DNA from: Atrichornis clamosus
Taxonomy: Eukaryota; Chordata; Aves; Passeriformes; Menuridae
Length of the DNA stretch: 64,000 bases
Direction: 5' to 3'
NCBI GenBank assembly: GCA_013400975.1
Contig: WBMZ01010861.1
Coordinates: 367,904-431,903 of the forward strand
The first letter of the stretch is position 1. Each line of letters begins with the position of its first letter. This document shows, in pieces, positions 13,500 to 24,900 of this stretch. Position numbers and translations under genes: made by a program. The notes below the pieces were generated by a model. The model worked only from the letters and a program-made list of their open reading frames with translations, did not search any database and was not told where the DNA came from.

Positions 13500-13516
13500 C
13501 TCGAGGTCGACCGGCG
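13500..13516. other. CpG cluster with joined XhoI and SalI sites
   Basis: CTCGAG and GTCGAC lie end to end, followed by CGGCG, giving four CpGs in 17 bases inside otherwise CpG-poor AT-rich DNA. The first 12 bases are identical to the XhoI-SalI part of a common plasmid polylinker, but the bases after SalI do not continue as a polylinker. It could be linker residue in the assembly or coincidence. Confidence 0.6.
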
Positions 13517-15000
13517 TTATCATTATTTTATTTTTTAATTTCCTGGTGATATCGCCTTCTTTACCAGCTTTCTCATATGACTGAGATAAGCTGTTACACG
13601 TTTTGATTTGAAAGCAAGAGGAATGGTAATTAAGTAATTTGAAAATGAAAAGAGCTTAATCAAAGTGGCTAGTACAGTATGAAACTGTGCAGAACCTCCA
13701 TCTACCTTTGAGAAAGACCCTCCAAAATCTCTCCTGGCAAAACAACTGCATCCTGAAACAGGTCTCATTTATTTCAAGAGCAAAGCCTTCACTGATATGT
13801 CTAACATGACACCTCAAAATATCATTATTTCAAGGGGTGAAAGTCAGTTTTAAATGCATGATTTAGGGCTGGGAATACCAAAGAAGCTCACTCAGGAATC
13901 CAAAGTGTGGATCTGATCTACAGGAGTGCCCTGACACGCCAGGTTGCTCACTGAGCTGGTCACACCACTCACATCACCCAATGTGATCCTATGATTCTGT
14001 GATCATGACAAAGAAGGTTTCAGTGACACTCCAGAACACAGGAGCAATGACATTCAAAAAATATAGAGGAAACCTCAGGGTTTGCTCATCCCATAACTTG
14101 TGAAACTAAATAATACCGAATTGTGAACCAAAACTCAAGACTGTTTCCTTTTATTTGAACATCATGACACTTGGGTCACAGACACCTAAAATTGTAGAGT
14201 CCTCATAGTGTGTACCCTCAACTCTGGCCCCCACAGTAAAAAAAAAGAACATTACTTGGTTTCAGTTCTGGTATAACCCGCTGGCTGGTGATATGGCAAT
14301 GCCTGTAGACAAAAGAAGATGGAAGTTTGAAGACCGTATGCATAAAGAAAAAGTGACATTTGGGTCATCCACACCCTGGACAAACAACCCTGTGTACATA
14401 ATGCCTAGATAAGGGAGAAAAGAACCAGGTCATGTGTTTCCTTTCCAACTAATATACATGTGTATGTGTGTGTGTATAGTGAGATACAGATTGTCATGGT
14501 CATTTTTCTACACAGATTATGGTAATGATTAAATGAGCATGAATACGGACTTCTAAAAATGATAACAAGTAGGGGAAATTCCACCCTATTTTGTACCTCT
14601 ATCTTTTCTGTGAACATTACTTTGTTATCTGCAATATGCAAGTCTTTGAATAGGTGCTATTAATTTAATATGCATTTATTCTTTCTGATCTTTCTTTAAT
14701 TTTAAATTAAGTGAAGTCAATGATCAAAGAAAGGCCAGAATAATAACCCTGTAGGATGATTTTTTTTTTTTTAATCTTTTCTTTTGGTCACAGAAAGCAA
14801 TGAGAAGTGGCACTGTCTGTTTTTTCTGGGCCAGTTCTGTAATAGGTACCTAGGTGACAATGTGGCCTGCAGTAATATCAAAGTACATGGGAGTCACCCA
14901 AATAAACAACTGCCAAGTAGAGCAAAGGCCTGTGATCAAGCTCTAAACACCCTTATTTACCTTTTGTGTTTCAGCAGTTGCTAAGAGCCACAAGCTTATT

Positions 15001-15024
15001 GCTCCAAGCCATTAAACTTGGAGC
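15001..15024. repeat. Perfect 8-bp hairpin
   Basis: GCTCCAAG and CTTGGAGC are exact inverted repeats around an 8-base loop. No terminator or RNA family is suggested; it is a small structure in unique DNA. Confidence 0.5.
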
Positions 15025-16187
15025 AGAAAGACTATCCCTGCCCCAAAGAATTTGCAGCAATAGGTTGTTTAACTCTGTATAACTTAATCTGCTTATGAGT
15101 GAAAGACATATACTCACACACCCAAAATCTCTTCAACAGAATATTTATCTATGCTCTTTAAAAAACAAAGATTGGAACCACCCCTGAGCTACTAAATTTC
15201 TTTGTCATTCTGCAGAAAACAAAGTCATGTCTATGACAGAATCAATACCCAAACATTACTCAGGAGGAAGTAGGTTGAGAACTTACCAATCCATTTCTTA
15301 TAAGCCACCACTTAAAAAAATTATTTTCAGACAGACCTCTCTAGCATGTCTACAGTTTTATACAGAGAGAGCAGCTCTGTAGAGAAGATACAGTTTTGTT
15401 AGACCAAACAGTATGGCTTGGAAACAAAAACAACAAAAACAACAAGATCTGAGCCCCAATGGAGCTTCATCCAGCCAAGGGGCTTGTTCATCAGAAAGAC
15501 GGGGGATGTATGATGTATTTAACCCTTTTTTCCTCACTTAATTTCATAATCTCTTTCTTCAAAACTTTTCTTACCTCCACGTACAATATCAATCAGTAAT
15601 TCAATGAGCTGTAGGATGCCCAGTTGCATGACTGAAGTTGCATAACTAAAGATTGAAACACCCCTCTGAACACAGGTGTCTCCTTGGCACCAGGAGTTAA
15701 GCTCTGGACTATGAGGACCAGAAGTGCGTTTAGAAATTTCTTGGCAGTTTGCCCCGCCCTTGTCTTGCCATTCACCTGGTAGTTAAAGACACTAAATAGC
15801 AAGGCCTACGGTTTTGGTTCTGTGTGCTAGAGCAGCTGAGGAGGCCCAAGGAATTCCTTATTCAATCTTGACATTCTGGGGGAAAAAGTCATAGTGGACA
15901 GTAAAACTGAATTTTTATTTTCTTCACGTTTTGAGTTGTGACATGTATTAATCAACCATGTCCAGTTCCAGTTTTGCTAAATTGTTTTGCAGAGTGAAAA
16001 AAGATTTGTTTGTGATTCCTTATGGGCTTTAATGACTAAAATAAATCTTTAGTATGAAAAATTCAGTTTCTGTTCCATAACAACAACAAAAAAATTTATT
16101 TCTGGACAACCTTTGCTCTTTTGCTTACACCGACTCTGGTAAGAATTAGGTCTCTGTACACTGGACGAGCCAAATCTGCATTAGCAT

Positions 16188-16261
16188 TCAGCTCATGTCT
16201 CCTCCTGCCTCTGGTAGCACCTCGACCTCTATCAGCAGATGAGTTTTTTCAAACTCAATGT
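16188..16261 (-). CDS. Weak candidate terminal exon, unrecognised
   Basis: On the minus strand the acceptor 'ttcattatttcag' is followed by two bases, 23 codons and TGA. The predicted peptide reads IEFEKTHLLIEVEV and ends AGGDMS. The frame is short, overlaps an alternative open frame on the same strand, and has no partner exon. No protein is recognised. Chance is the likely explanation. Confidence 0.12.
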
Positions 16262-18829
16262 CTGAAATAATGAAAAAATTGTGTAATAGTTGGGTTTTTT
16301 TCAATTTATTCATTTCCCAAGAGGGTTTTTTTTTGGGGGGTTTTTATTTACCATAGTGACTTTGAGGGTAAAGGTTTGGTGTCTTGGAGTATGTCATAGG
16401 GATTGTTGGTAGGGCTTCAGAGCAGTATCTTCCCTGGTTAGGAAGCGGGGAGGTGAAGAGAGATCTCTTCACGTGGCCTCCTCTTCTTCCACCATGCAAG
16501 AAGCCAGGAAGTGATTTATCTGCAGAACTGAATCCAGGTCACTGGCCCCTCAGAAATTTAGCAGAAAAATAGTTTTTCAAACAACTCAGAAGACTTACTT
16601 CCATCTTGAACTATGGGCAGAACTTGAGTGCTGCTGGGTTTAGAGATACATAAATGAGTTATTTTGCTCCTCACTGAAATGCATGTATTTCTGGTCTGGA
16701 TTGTGAGAATTGCCCATTCCACTGGTACACAACAAGTTAAGATGGGAGGCACAGGTTACTGTTCACAGCCACTGGAAGGGATGACCTGGGCAAGCACAAA
16801 TTCAGGCATGAATTTCCATTTCTGGAAGGCGCTATTACCGTATGGAAAACTTTGCTGGTTACATTCCACAGGGTGTACAGATAAACATCTTGATATCAGT
16901 GGAAATTATCCCCAGTATCAACAATAAGAGCAATTACTTATGGAGAGAATCACCTCACCTAAATGTAGTTATCTACAAGTCGGGCATCTAATCTGAGGTA
17001 ACCACCTAGGCTCCCTCTGTGATGAACAGACAGAAATAGGCAGCAGGAGAGAAGGAGACTCATTCTATCCCAAGATAAATGTCCTGAGATAGGTAGACTG
17101 AATCATCTTCCAGAGGTGCTTATCTCTCTTTATTGAGTAGAGAAGGAACACACATAATTAGCAATGACTAGACACCTAGGTTTTTAGATACTTAGACACC
17201 CAAACTTTAGCAAGATGAATCAGAGCCGAGTGATTACCGCTAGGTAAACTGCCTCCTTCCCATTCCTCCGTGAGAGAATGTCAGACACCTGAAACACAAA
17301 GGTTGGATTGTTTCCAAAACCATCTTTTTTCCCTTTCATTTAGAATTTTTTCTAATTCTTTTCTGTATTGCTTTACCTCATACTGTCTCATTATGAGGAT
17401 ATTCAGTTTTCTGCTCTTAGACTCTACAAAAACTGCTATTTTTATTGGAATACCTACAACAATGCACTTTCAGAAAGGAAAATAACAGCATGTGATAAAC
17501 ACATATTTTAAAACATTATAACAGAATCATCTGTACTTTATTTGCTTTCCTTCTAAATCTGGTGTAATTTTATGTACAGCTTCTATTTCCCACAGGATTT
17601 TAAAAAATTACAGCTTTTTAAGAAGATCTGTACCTACAAATAAATCCAGCTTCATTTTATTGCAGTGTTTGATATAATTTATATAAGTTACAGCCTAATA
17701 AAAGATAGGGGAACAAACTTCAAGCCACATCATCTGTTTTTTCCCCCCAGTAGAGATATAAAATTATATTAGTTCAGGTTCTTTTTGTGTGGTTCATCAG
17801 ATTAGGAAATTTTATTAGACCTCCTACTTCGGGCTTGTAACAATAAGATCCTTCCTATGCCAATAAGTGAAGCTTAGAGAAGTTCTGATGTGCTTATAGG
17901 CAAAGTGAAAAATATAGGCTGGAAAGGGATCTTCATTTATTTAAGCACATACTTAGTACAAGATTAAAGTTATTTGCTTACATGCTGTCCTTAATATGGA
18001 TAGGCTTAAAGGCATTTCCATGTATTTTCCTGAATGGGAAACACGTTCTCAGATGTGCAATGAATTTTCATTATTGTTTACTTGATGTTAAGTATGTGAA
18101 CGTTAGAGGTGCAAATGCACACAAATGGAGAGGCACTCTGGTGAGTAAAGTTCAGAGCGTGAAAAGTGGGGGCAAAAGGGTTGAATAACAGATGAAAAAA
18201 AAAAATCATACCTTTGGGCTAAAATTTCCATGTAAAATTTTGCTCACATTTCAAGTGTGCACAACACATACTTGTTATTTTGGATTTTAGAACATTTTGC
18301 ATTATTCCTTTCTATACTCCACAAAATAGATGTTTAGGTAGGGCCACATGCGTTTTTCAGTATCAAAATTTCTCTACGATTCACTGGATGGCATGGAAAG
18401 CCATATGTTCTCACAGGTCCAGACTAATGTTTTCCAAGTCTTGTGAGGAGAAGCAATTTTTTTTGTAAGGAAATCTGGAAGAATTGTACAAAACAGCAGT
18501 GTAAGGCTTGCACTGTGCAAATTGGCTGCTCAACCACAGGTAGGGAGGAGTAAAAATATTTCAAGTAGAAATTTTACCACCAATCAAATTAATTTAACCC
18601 TTTAGATTTCTTGTAAATATGGACATTGAGATTTCTGGGACAAGTCACAAAGGCAAACGCTAATGAAATATCACATTTGTAAATATCACAGACCTCAGGG
18701 AGGTAGCTTCTGTCTCGTCAGCTTTAGAACAGTGAAACTAAACTGTGAAATCACTATGATAAAACAAGGTGAGTTTACTGTAACAGACAGGTTTTCTGTT
18801 TCTGAAAGGCCTGAAATCTTTTCTTTCAC

Positions 18830-18958
18830 AGAAAAAAAACCCAAACCAACTAACAAAGAACCAAACATAACAAAACAAAACAAACAAATGAACAAACAAA
18901 CAAACAAAAAACCAAAACAAAAAAAAACAAACAAAAGGAAAACAAAAAACACAAAAAG
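18830..18958. repeat. A/C-rich (CAAA)n-type low-complexity block
   Basis: About 130 bases consist almost only of A and C, with imperfect units such as 'caaacaaacaaacaaa' and 'aaccaaaacaaaa'. It gives long meaningless open frames on both strands (K/N/T/Q-rich on plus, F/L/V/C-rich on minus). Confidence 0.9.
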
Positions 18959-19107
18959 ATGTGTTTTTGTGGTAAAGGACTGAATTCAGACTAGGCAGTG
19001 CTGGATTCTGGTCACAGTTTTACTTTAGCAGGAAGCTGGGAAAGCTTTTTGCTTTTCAAACCTGCAGCAATACTGAGGTACATACCTGGAGCAAACCAAA
19101 CCAAAGA

Positions 19108-19236
19108 TCACAGAATCATAGAATGGTTTGGGTTGAAAGGAATCTGACAGTTCAAGTTTAACTCCCCCCTGCTTTGGGCAGGACCTTCCACTAGACCAAT
19201 TTGCTCAGGGTTTCATCCAACCTGGCCTTGAGAAGA
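19108..19236 (-). mobile_element. CR1 LINE, 3' end fragment
   Basis: The plus strand reads the CR1 3' end in antisense: 'tcacagaatcatagaatggt', 'ttgggttgaaaggaatctga', 'gggcaggaccttccactaga', 'ccaatttgctcagggtttca' and 'tccaacctggccttgag'. It then diverges near 19240. It is 5'-truncated and noncoding. Confidence 0.9.
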
Positions 19237-19576
19237 TCCCATAGATCATCCCAGTTACTGAACTCAATTGAGTGTCTACATCTGCAGGACCAAGACCTTA
19301 AGTTCTCTCTGTGACCCTTCCAGATGTGTAAATTTAAGTCTAATAAACTTCCTTTGTTTTCTGTCTTTATTCACACTCTACATTTAAATGAAACCTGTGA
19401 AGCAGCCCTTTGGTTCTGTTCAGCTTTATTTGGAATGTAGTTTTCAGTATTGAAGGAGTTCAAAAAAGGGGTGAGACAGGCAAGCATCTGGAGAAGTGAC
19501 AACATAAATGGCACAGCACTAGAGGAAAGACAGCAAAACAGGGGCTTGCTGAGGGTTGAGGAGGGAAGAAACGTGC

Positions 19577-19657
19577 TATAGAATCACAGAACCTTGGAAT
19601 GGTTAGGATGGGAAGGGGCATAGGATCATCTAGTTCCAACCTCCCTGCTATGGAGGT
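19577..19657 (-). mobile_element. Short CR1 LINE tail
   Basis: 'atagaatcacagaaccttgg', 'aatggttaggatgggaagg' and 'catctagttccaacctccct' match the terminal part of CR1 in antisense. Only about 80 bases remain. It lies some 340 bases from another minus-strand CR1 but repeats the same 3' end, so it is a separate insertion. Confidence 0.85.
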
Positions 19658-21659
19658 TTGGAACAATCATTTACCTGGTAACGTAAAAAAAAGATAGGTG
19701 AAATAGGTAATCTGTTCCCCTCTGCGCTTATCAGCAGGACAAGGAAGGATGAGATGCATTGGATCACCCTCTCAGATTCCCCTCCAGCCCTATTGTCTGT
19801 GTTCTCTAGGACTGCAAACTTTGTTTGGATACAGGATGTTATCACAGTTGGTCCTGAGCTTCACACACACCTCCAGCACTACTGCAAGATGGAAAAACTG
19901 GGCATAAACAAACATCTTTTTGTCACGGTAGCTTTTGGCCAGAGTTTATAAGAAGCCATCCATCAAAGAGCAAGAATGCTTACAAGTTTTGAGTTGAGAA
20001 AGTGCAGCGGCAAGCTTTTGGGGGGATTTCACAATACTGATTTCTTGGTTTGAAGCAAAATATATTTACAAGAGCATCTGCTGGTGTGAGTCTCTTAAAT
20101 ATGGCATATACTCCGTGTTACTGCTTCATCATCATGTATAATTGGCAATAAACCTATTTAGAATTCAAGATGCATAAAACTGAAAGTCTTTGAAGGGAAT
20201 AGCTGCTGAGATTATATTTATTGTGCTTTCCCACAATATTTTTCTATGCATAATGTGATAAACCTCCAAGGTGGTTGTAGGCAAAGCTAAAATATTCACA
20301 AGTATGCAGTTATTATGAATTTAGACAGGTTGTAAGACATTTTGATATCAAACTCTTAATGAATGGCAGTAAACATATTCTACATTACTTTATTAAAATG
20401 CCTATTAAAACATACACATCCACAGAATGATCACTGGATGTGTTTACTTGCGAGCAAAAAGGCCATGAAGAAAACAGCATGGAAATAAATTTTCTTTTCC
20501 TGCACCACTATGATAAGAATTAAGGCATGCATTTAAAGTTCATATTATTTTCAGTGTGTTCACAGCACATCCAGATAATCAGATATTCAAAGGAGGATTC
20601 CCAGTCAGTTCCAATATGCCACGACTCAGTAAATCGAGTTGTGTAAATGATAGTTCCATATCCAGCAATGTTTTTTTGAGATTCCAGAAAAATTGCTACA
20701 CTGCAAAACAACAAAAAAACCCCCAACCAAACAACAAATATCTGACAAATACATTCTTGCTATCTTGATGCCTTTCAAATAAAATTTGTCCATAGATTTT
20801 TTTCTATTTGACTAAATTTTTATGAGCAAAAATTTAAAACTAAAAAGTCATCTTGAGCTAGGAGCTGGAGAATTTTTATTTCTTTTCAACATTTCAGCGT
20901 GCACTGTCTGAGGGGAGGAAAAATTCAAATTATGAGTTGAAAACTTATGGAAATTTATTCTTACTGAGTAAAATTTTTATTTTCTTCGCAAAGTCCTGAT
21001 CAACACCCGTAACAAACACAAAAACAGAAGTCTCCTGTAACATCCAACTGCAATTCCATTGCTGCATACCATGCTGTTAATCTAGAGCAGCTCTTAAGGG
21101 GATTGAATAAGCTACATTTTCTGTAGGCAGTGGATAGGAACTGTCCTCCTGATGGAAATACCTCCGTGGGAGACAGCCCTACCCCAGAGTGAAATAAGTG
21201 TCTACTAGACCAGCAGAAGGAAAAGAGATATTGCACCATAAATTCACACAAAACATGGCTTTGAGGAGAAGTGTGTGATGGATCAGCACATGAGACTGGA
21301 GAGCTGGGAGTGGGGAAAGGCACCGTGACGCAGTTAATGCTCCCCTCAGGATAGACTGAGCAAAAGTTAATGCCTGGAGCTTTTTGCCTGCTAACAGAAA
21401 AAGAGAAATTATCTCTAAATGTTGGTGTCTTCCTAACATATGCAGCTTCTGTGGTTATTTGTCCTGAAAATACTGGTGCGCTCTGGTTGTGAGAAGCTTT
21501 GCATGCTCAGAAGCACTGCCAGGTGCTGGGTGCTGGGGGTCATACCATGGGATCTCTGCATGAATGATAAATGAAGTGGGACAAAACCTTGGCACAACAA
21601 TAACCATCACTCATGCTTCTCTCCTCTTTGTCAATGCAGCTATTTTGCTCTTGTTAGAA
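19658..21659. other. Unique noncoding sequence
   Basis: AT-rich DNA between CR1 copies. No recognisable gene or repeat is present. The 86-107 codon minus-strand open frames near 21.0-21.4 kb have no protein likeness I recognise and no splice-site support. Confidence 0.5.
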
Positions 21660-21914
21660 CAAGTGGCTTTAAACCAAAAGAGAGTGGGTATAGATTAGAT
21701 ATTAGAAAGAAATTCCTCCCCGTGAGGGTGGTGAGCCCGGGCAGAGGTTGCCCAGAGAAGCTGTGGCTGCCCCATCCCTGGAAGTGTCCAAGGCCAGGTT
21801 GGATGGGCCTTGGAGCAACCTGGTCTGGTGGAAGGTGTCTCTGCCCCTGGCAGGGTGGTTGGAATGAAATGGTGTTTAAGGTCCCTTCCAACCCAAATAA
21901 TTCTATGATTCTAC
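21660..21914 (+). mobile_element. CR1 LINE, 3' end fragment
   Basis: This is the best preserved CR1 copy here. In order it shows 'tagattagatattagaaaga', 'cgtgagggtggtgagc', 'agaggttgcccagagaagct', 'gtggctgccccatccctgga', 'aggccaggttggatgggcct', 'cctggtctggtggaaggtgt', 'aaggtcccttccaaccc' and the tail 'attctatgattcta'. Its good match and retained CpGs suggest one of the younger insertions. The open frames on both strands over it are repeat shadows. Confidence 0.97.
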
Positions 21915-24900
21915 GGTCCTTACATTTATCAGTCCTCAAGAGAATCCAGATGGTTTTTATAGGTAAACTGAGTCCCAACACACTGAATTAACAGTGGGAG
22001 AGGCTTGCAAAGTGAGGACCTGGATTGCTCTCCTTGCCTTTGCACTGAACCAGTAACTCCAGGCAAATAACCAGCACCACTCTGAAAGAATCTCCTGGGA
22101 GAATTTACTATTTTTCTGTGTCATGATTATACAATAGCACAATCCCACCTTCCTGTTGGAAGTGCTTTCCCATTCAGAAATGAATTTTTGGAGAATATAG
22201 AACAGTAACATACCCTACAAAACTCCTATTTATACAGAACTCCTCTTGTTATAAGAACTGTTTATACAAATAAGTAACACACCCCACAGTGCAATATATT
22301 TCACTTGCCTAATGTACTTTTTGACATTTGATGAGAAACTGCAAGCCTAATCCCCAAGCCCAGGTTAAAATGAGGGAGCAATGTGCCATCCAAATGAAAG
22401 GCTGCCATTGTTCTTGCTGGAAACAGACACACTTATTTCCATGTCTGGAAATAATATTGTTTTAAAGCAAACTGTGAAGTCAAAAGCTGGAATATGCATT
22501 TAAGCATCCTATTAATAGGTTTGGAAGAGCACATTTATTTTTAAAAATTGCTCTATGAGGAACTATTTTCCCTAAGAAAAATCAACTTGACATGTCTTTA
22601 TTTGCTGTCCAAGCCATAATCCAATGTTATAGCCCCTCTGATGCCACAGATAAGTGCGTTATGGGATGGCAGATGGACAAACAGAGTAAGAATGGAGAAA
22701 GAAAGGGAAAACAAAGAAGCAACGATGTCATGTTGCTATGTCTGACACGCTGGGAGGTCAGCAGCCTGCCTGCCAAGAGGGGTATTTTTATTCTCAGTGC
22801 ATCATTAGAAAGGACATTATCAGGAAGGATTTGAAAGAAGAATATGTGACAATACGATTGCAGGTGTTGCTGCAGAAGGAGAGGCTGGAGGAGATGTGTT
22901 AGCAGTGAATGGAAAGAGATAAGCAGATACCTCTTTCATGGAGCTGTGAGAGGCCATCGCTCCATTGTGCTCTCTGTGCCCCTCTTGGCTGCTCCACACT
23001 TGTATGCAGAAGCTCCAAACCCTCCCAGACTTCCCAGACCCTCAGACATCTCCATGCTAAGAGTACAAACCCAGCAACTGCTTTTAAGGATTTCTCAGGG
23101 CAGCTCAAATTCTCTCTTTGTATTCTTTTAGTGCCACCACAAAGGCTATTGTATCCTGGTGAATTTACATTAAAGCAGAAATTTTTTTATCCCCCAGAAA
23201 TGGAGAAAAAGAGCAAACTCTTCCCAGTGTCCACATCAGTTACACATTTCCCCTCTTCTTTCCTCCCTTCCCCTTCCCCCTTGTCTCCAGCACTGCTGCT
23301 CAAAGGAGAAAGTAACAAAGATATTTGAGATTATAAAGGGTTTTGGATGAGTGAACCTGGAGTGAGGAGAGCTCTTAGAAAAGAATTTAAAGGATTGCAG
23401 TGGCATGCAGTCATGTTATATAAACATATTCTGAATGGTACCATCATACGCCCAGCCCTGGCGCCACAATTGCATTAAGTGAAATTTTATACAGAAATTG
23501 TGAAAGTGCACCGGGGTTGGCTGATTATCTGCTCTTTCTGTTCCCTTTCAGACATGAAGCAAGAAGCCAAGGTGCTGGAGAAGAATGTGGACAGTGCCAA
23601 GAGGTTCCTGACCTAATTTAAGCAAAAGGTTTTCTTTTCTTGGTTTATGTGTTTTGGGGTTTTTTTTTGTCTTTCTGTCTCTCCTTTGGTTCCCTCCACA
23701 GGCTTCAAAGCTGTCACTCCTGTCAGAAATGAACACCTGGAATTGACTGTCACTGGGATTTAAAAGTTTCAAACACCTAAGGAAAGAGAGAGAAGAAATT
23801 GTAATAAGGTCTTGGTGTAGAAGCTACTTCCTGAAGTGTCTAATGAATATTTCCCCTGTGTATCTTGTCAGTTCTGAAATACGTGTGGAGGGGGGGAATT
23901 TACAATACTATTCAGGAATTGTTTATTCTTGCTAAAATAAGTTATTTAAATTGAGGCTCTGATTAAAATGAAAGGGTCTGGCTCATTTGAAATATTAATT
24001 TAGGCCTCTAGTTCTGCAATCTGCCTGCAAGGGTCTCCGTGCAAGGGCAGGGCTATGTTTGTTAAGCAGTAAACCATTGTTGCAAGTAAAGCCAACCTTT
24101 TTTCTGCTTTTAATGTTGTCTGATCTCTTTCCCTGAGTTAGCCTGGGTATGTTGACCTCCAGGGCAAACTGCAAAGCCTCACTTTTACTTGCACTGAGGA
24201 TGAGTGTATGGTTTGTGTTTGAAGGGAGAAAGGAGTGGGGAAAAATCTGTTGTGTGAGGTATGGGGTAGGTTTGTTTGGAGGTCTTCTTTCCTGGCAATG
24301 CTCTTACTTAGCCCTGGTACTACCACTCATGTAGGATGTCCCCCCATTAACCTGTGTCACTGGCAGGCACTGCTCTAGCAATGAGACAAGAGACAGCCAC
24401 TACCCAGCCACATATGAAACATTTCAGATAAAGAATACTGCTATACTTTCTAAGACTTTCCCCTCTCCTCCCAAAAAATAATTTAAATTTATTTTTCCAG
24501 ATAAAATTCCCAGTCCCTGAGATATCAGCCTTTCTGAATTAAACTGTTTTTCTCACTACAAAAATGAAATTTAATGAAAAAAAGAAAAAAGGAAAAAAGA
24601 AGAAATGTCCCCTTGTTTTCTCTATCAGCTTCAAGTATAAATATTAACCTAAGTGCTTCTCTAACCATGGAATTCAATGCTGTGATAGAACATATCCCTG
24701 ACAACAAAAGAACCCAAAAAGTTCTGTCAGGGCTAATGTCACAATTCTCTGCCTGTTTAAGGGTTCCAGAACCCTTAAACAAACAGAACCTGAGAAATCA
24801 CCTCACCCAGATCCCATGCAAGGCATTATAAATAAACAGCAGAAACTGGTTCTTCCTATGCATGAACTTAAAAATTCCACCGGCCATGTCAAATAATACC

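Larger units (their letters stand above)
12847..19107. other. Unique noncoding sequence
   Basis: A long AT-rich stretch without a recognisable gene. Items listed separately are the CpG/XhoI-SalI cluster at 13500, a hairpin at 15001, a weak exon candidate at 16188-16261 and an A/C-rich low-complexity block at 18830. Short poly-T runs lie at about 12875-12888 and 14759-14773. A GT-rich microsatellite lies at 14459-14479. A phrase resembling a CR1 tail ('cctatgattctgtgatc') near 13988 is too short to call. Confidence 0.5.

Noticed and set aside
13983..14005. Isolated CR1-like tail 'cctatgattctgtgatc'
   Set aside because: There are too few bases and no upstream CR1 sequence.
18663..18983. 106-codon plus and 85-codon minus frames
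   Set aside because: They are low-complexity translation of an A/C-rich simple repeat.
21640..21991. 113-codon minus and 89-codon plus open frames
   Set aside because: Both coincide with the CR1 copy at 21660-21914.
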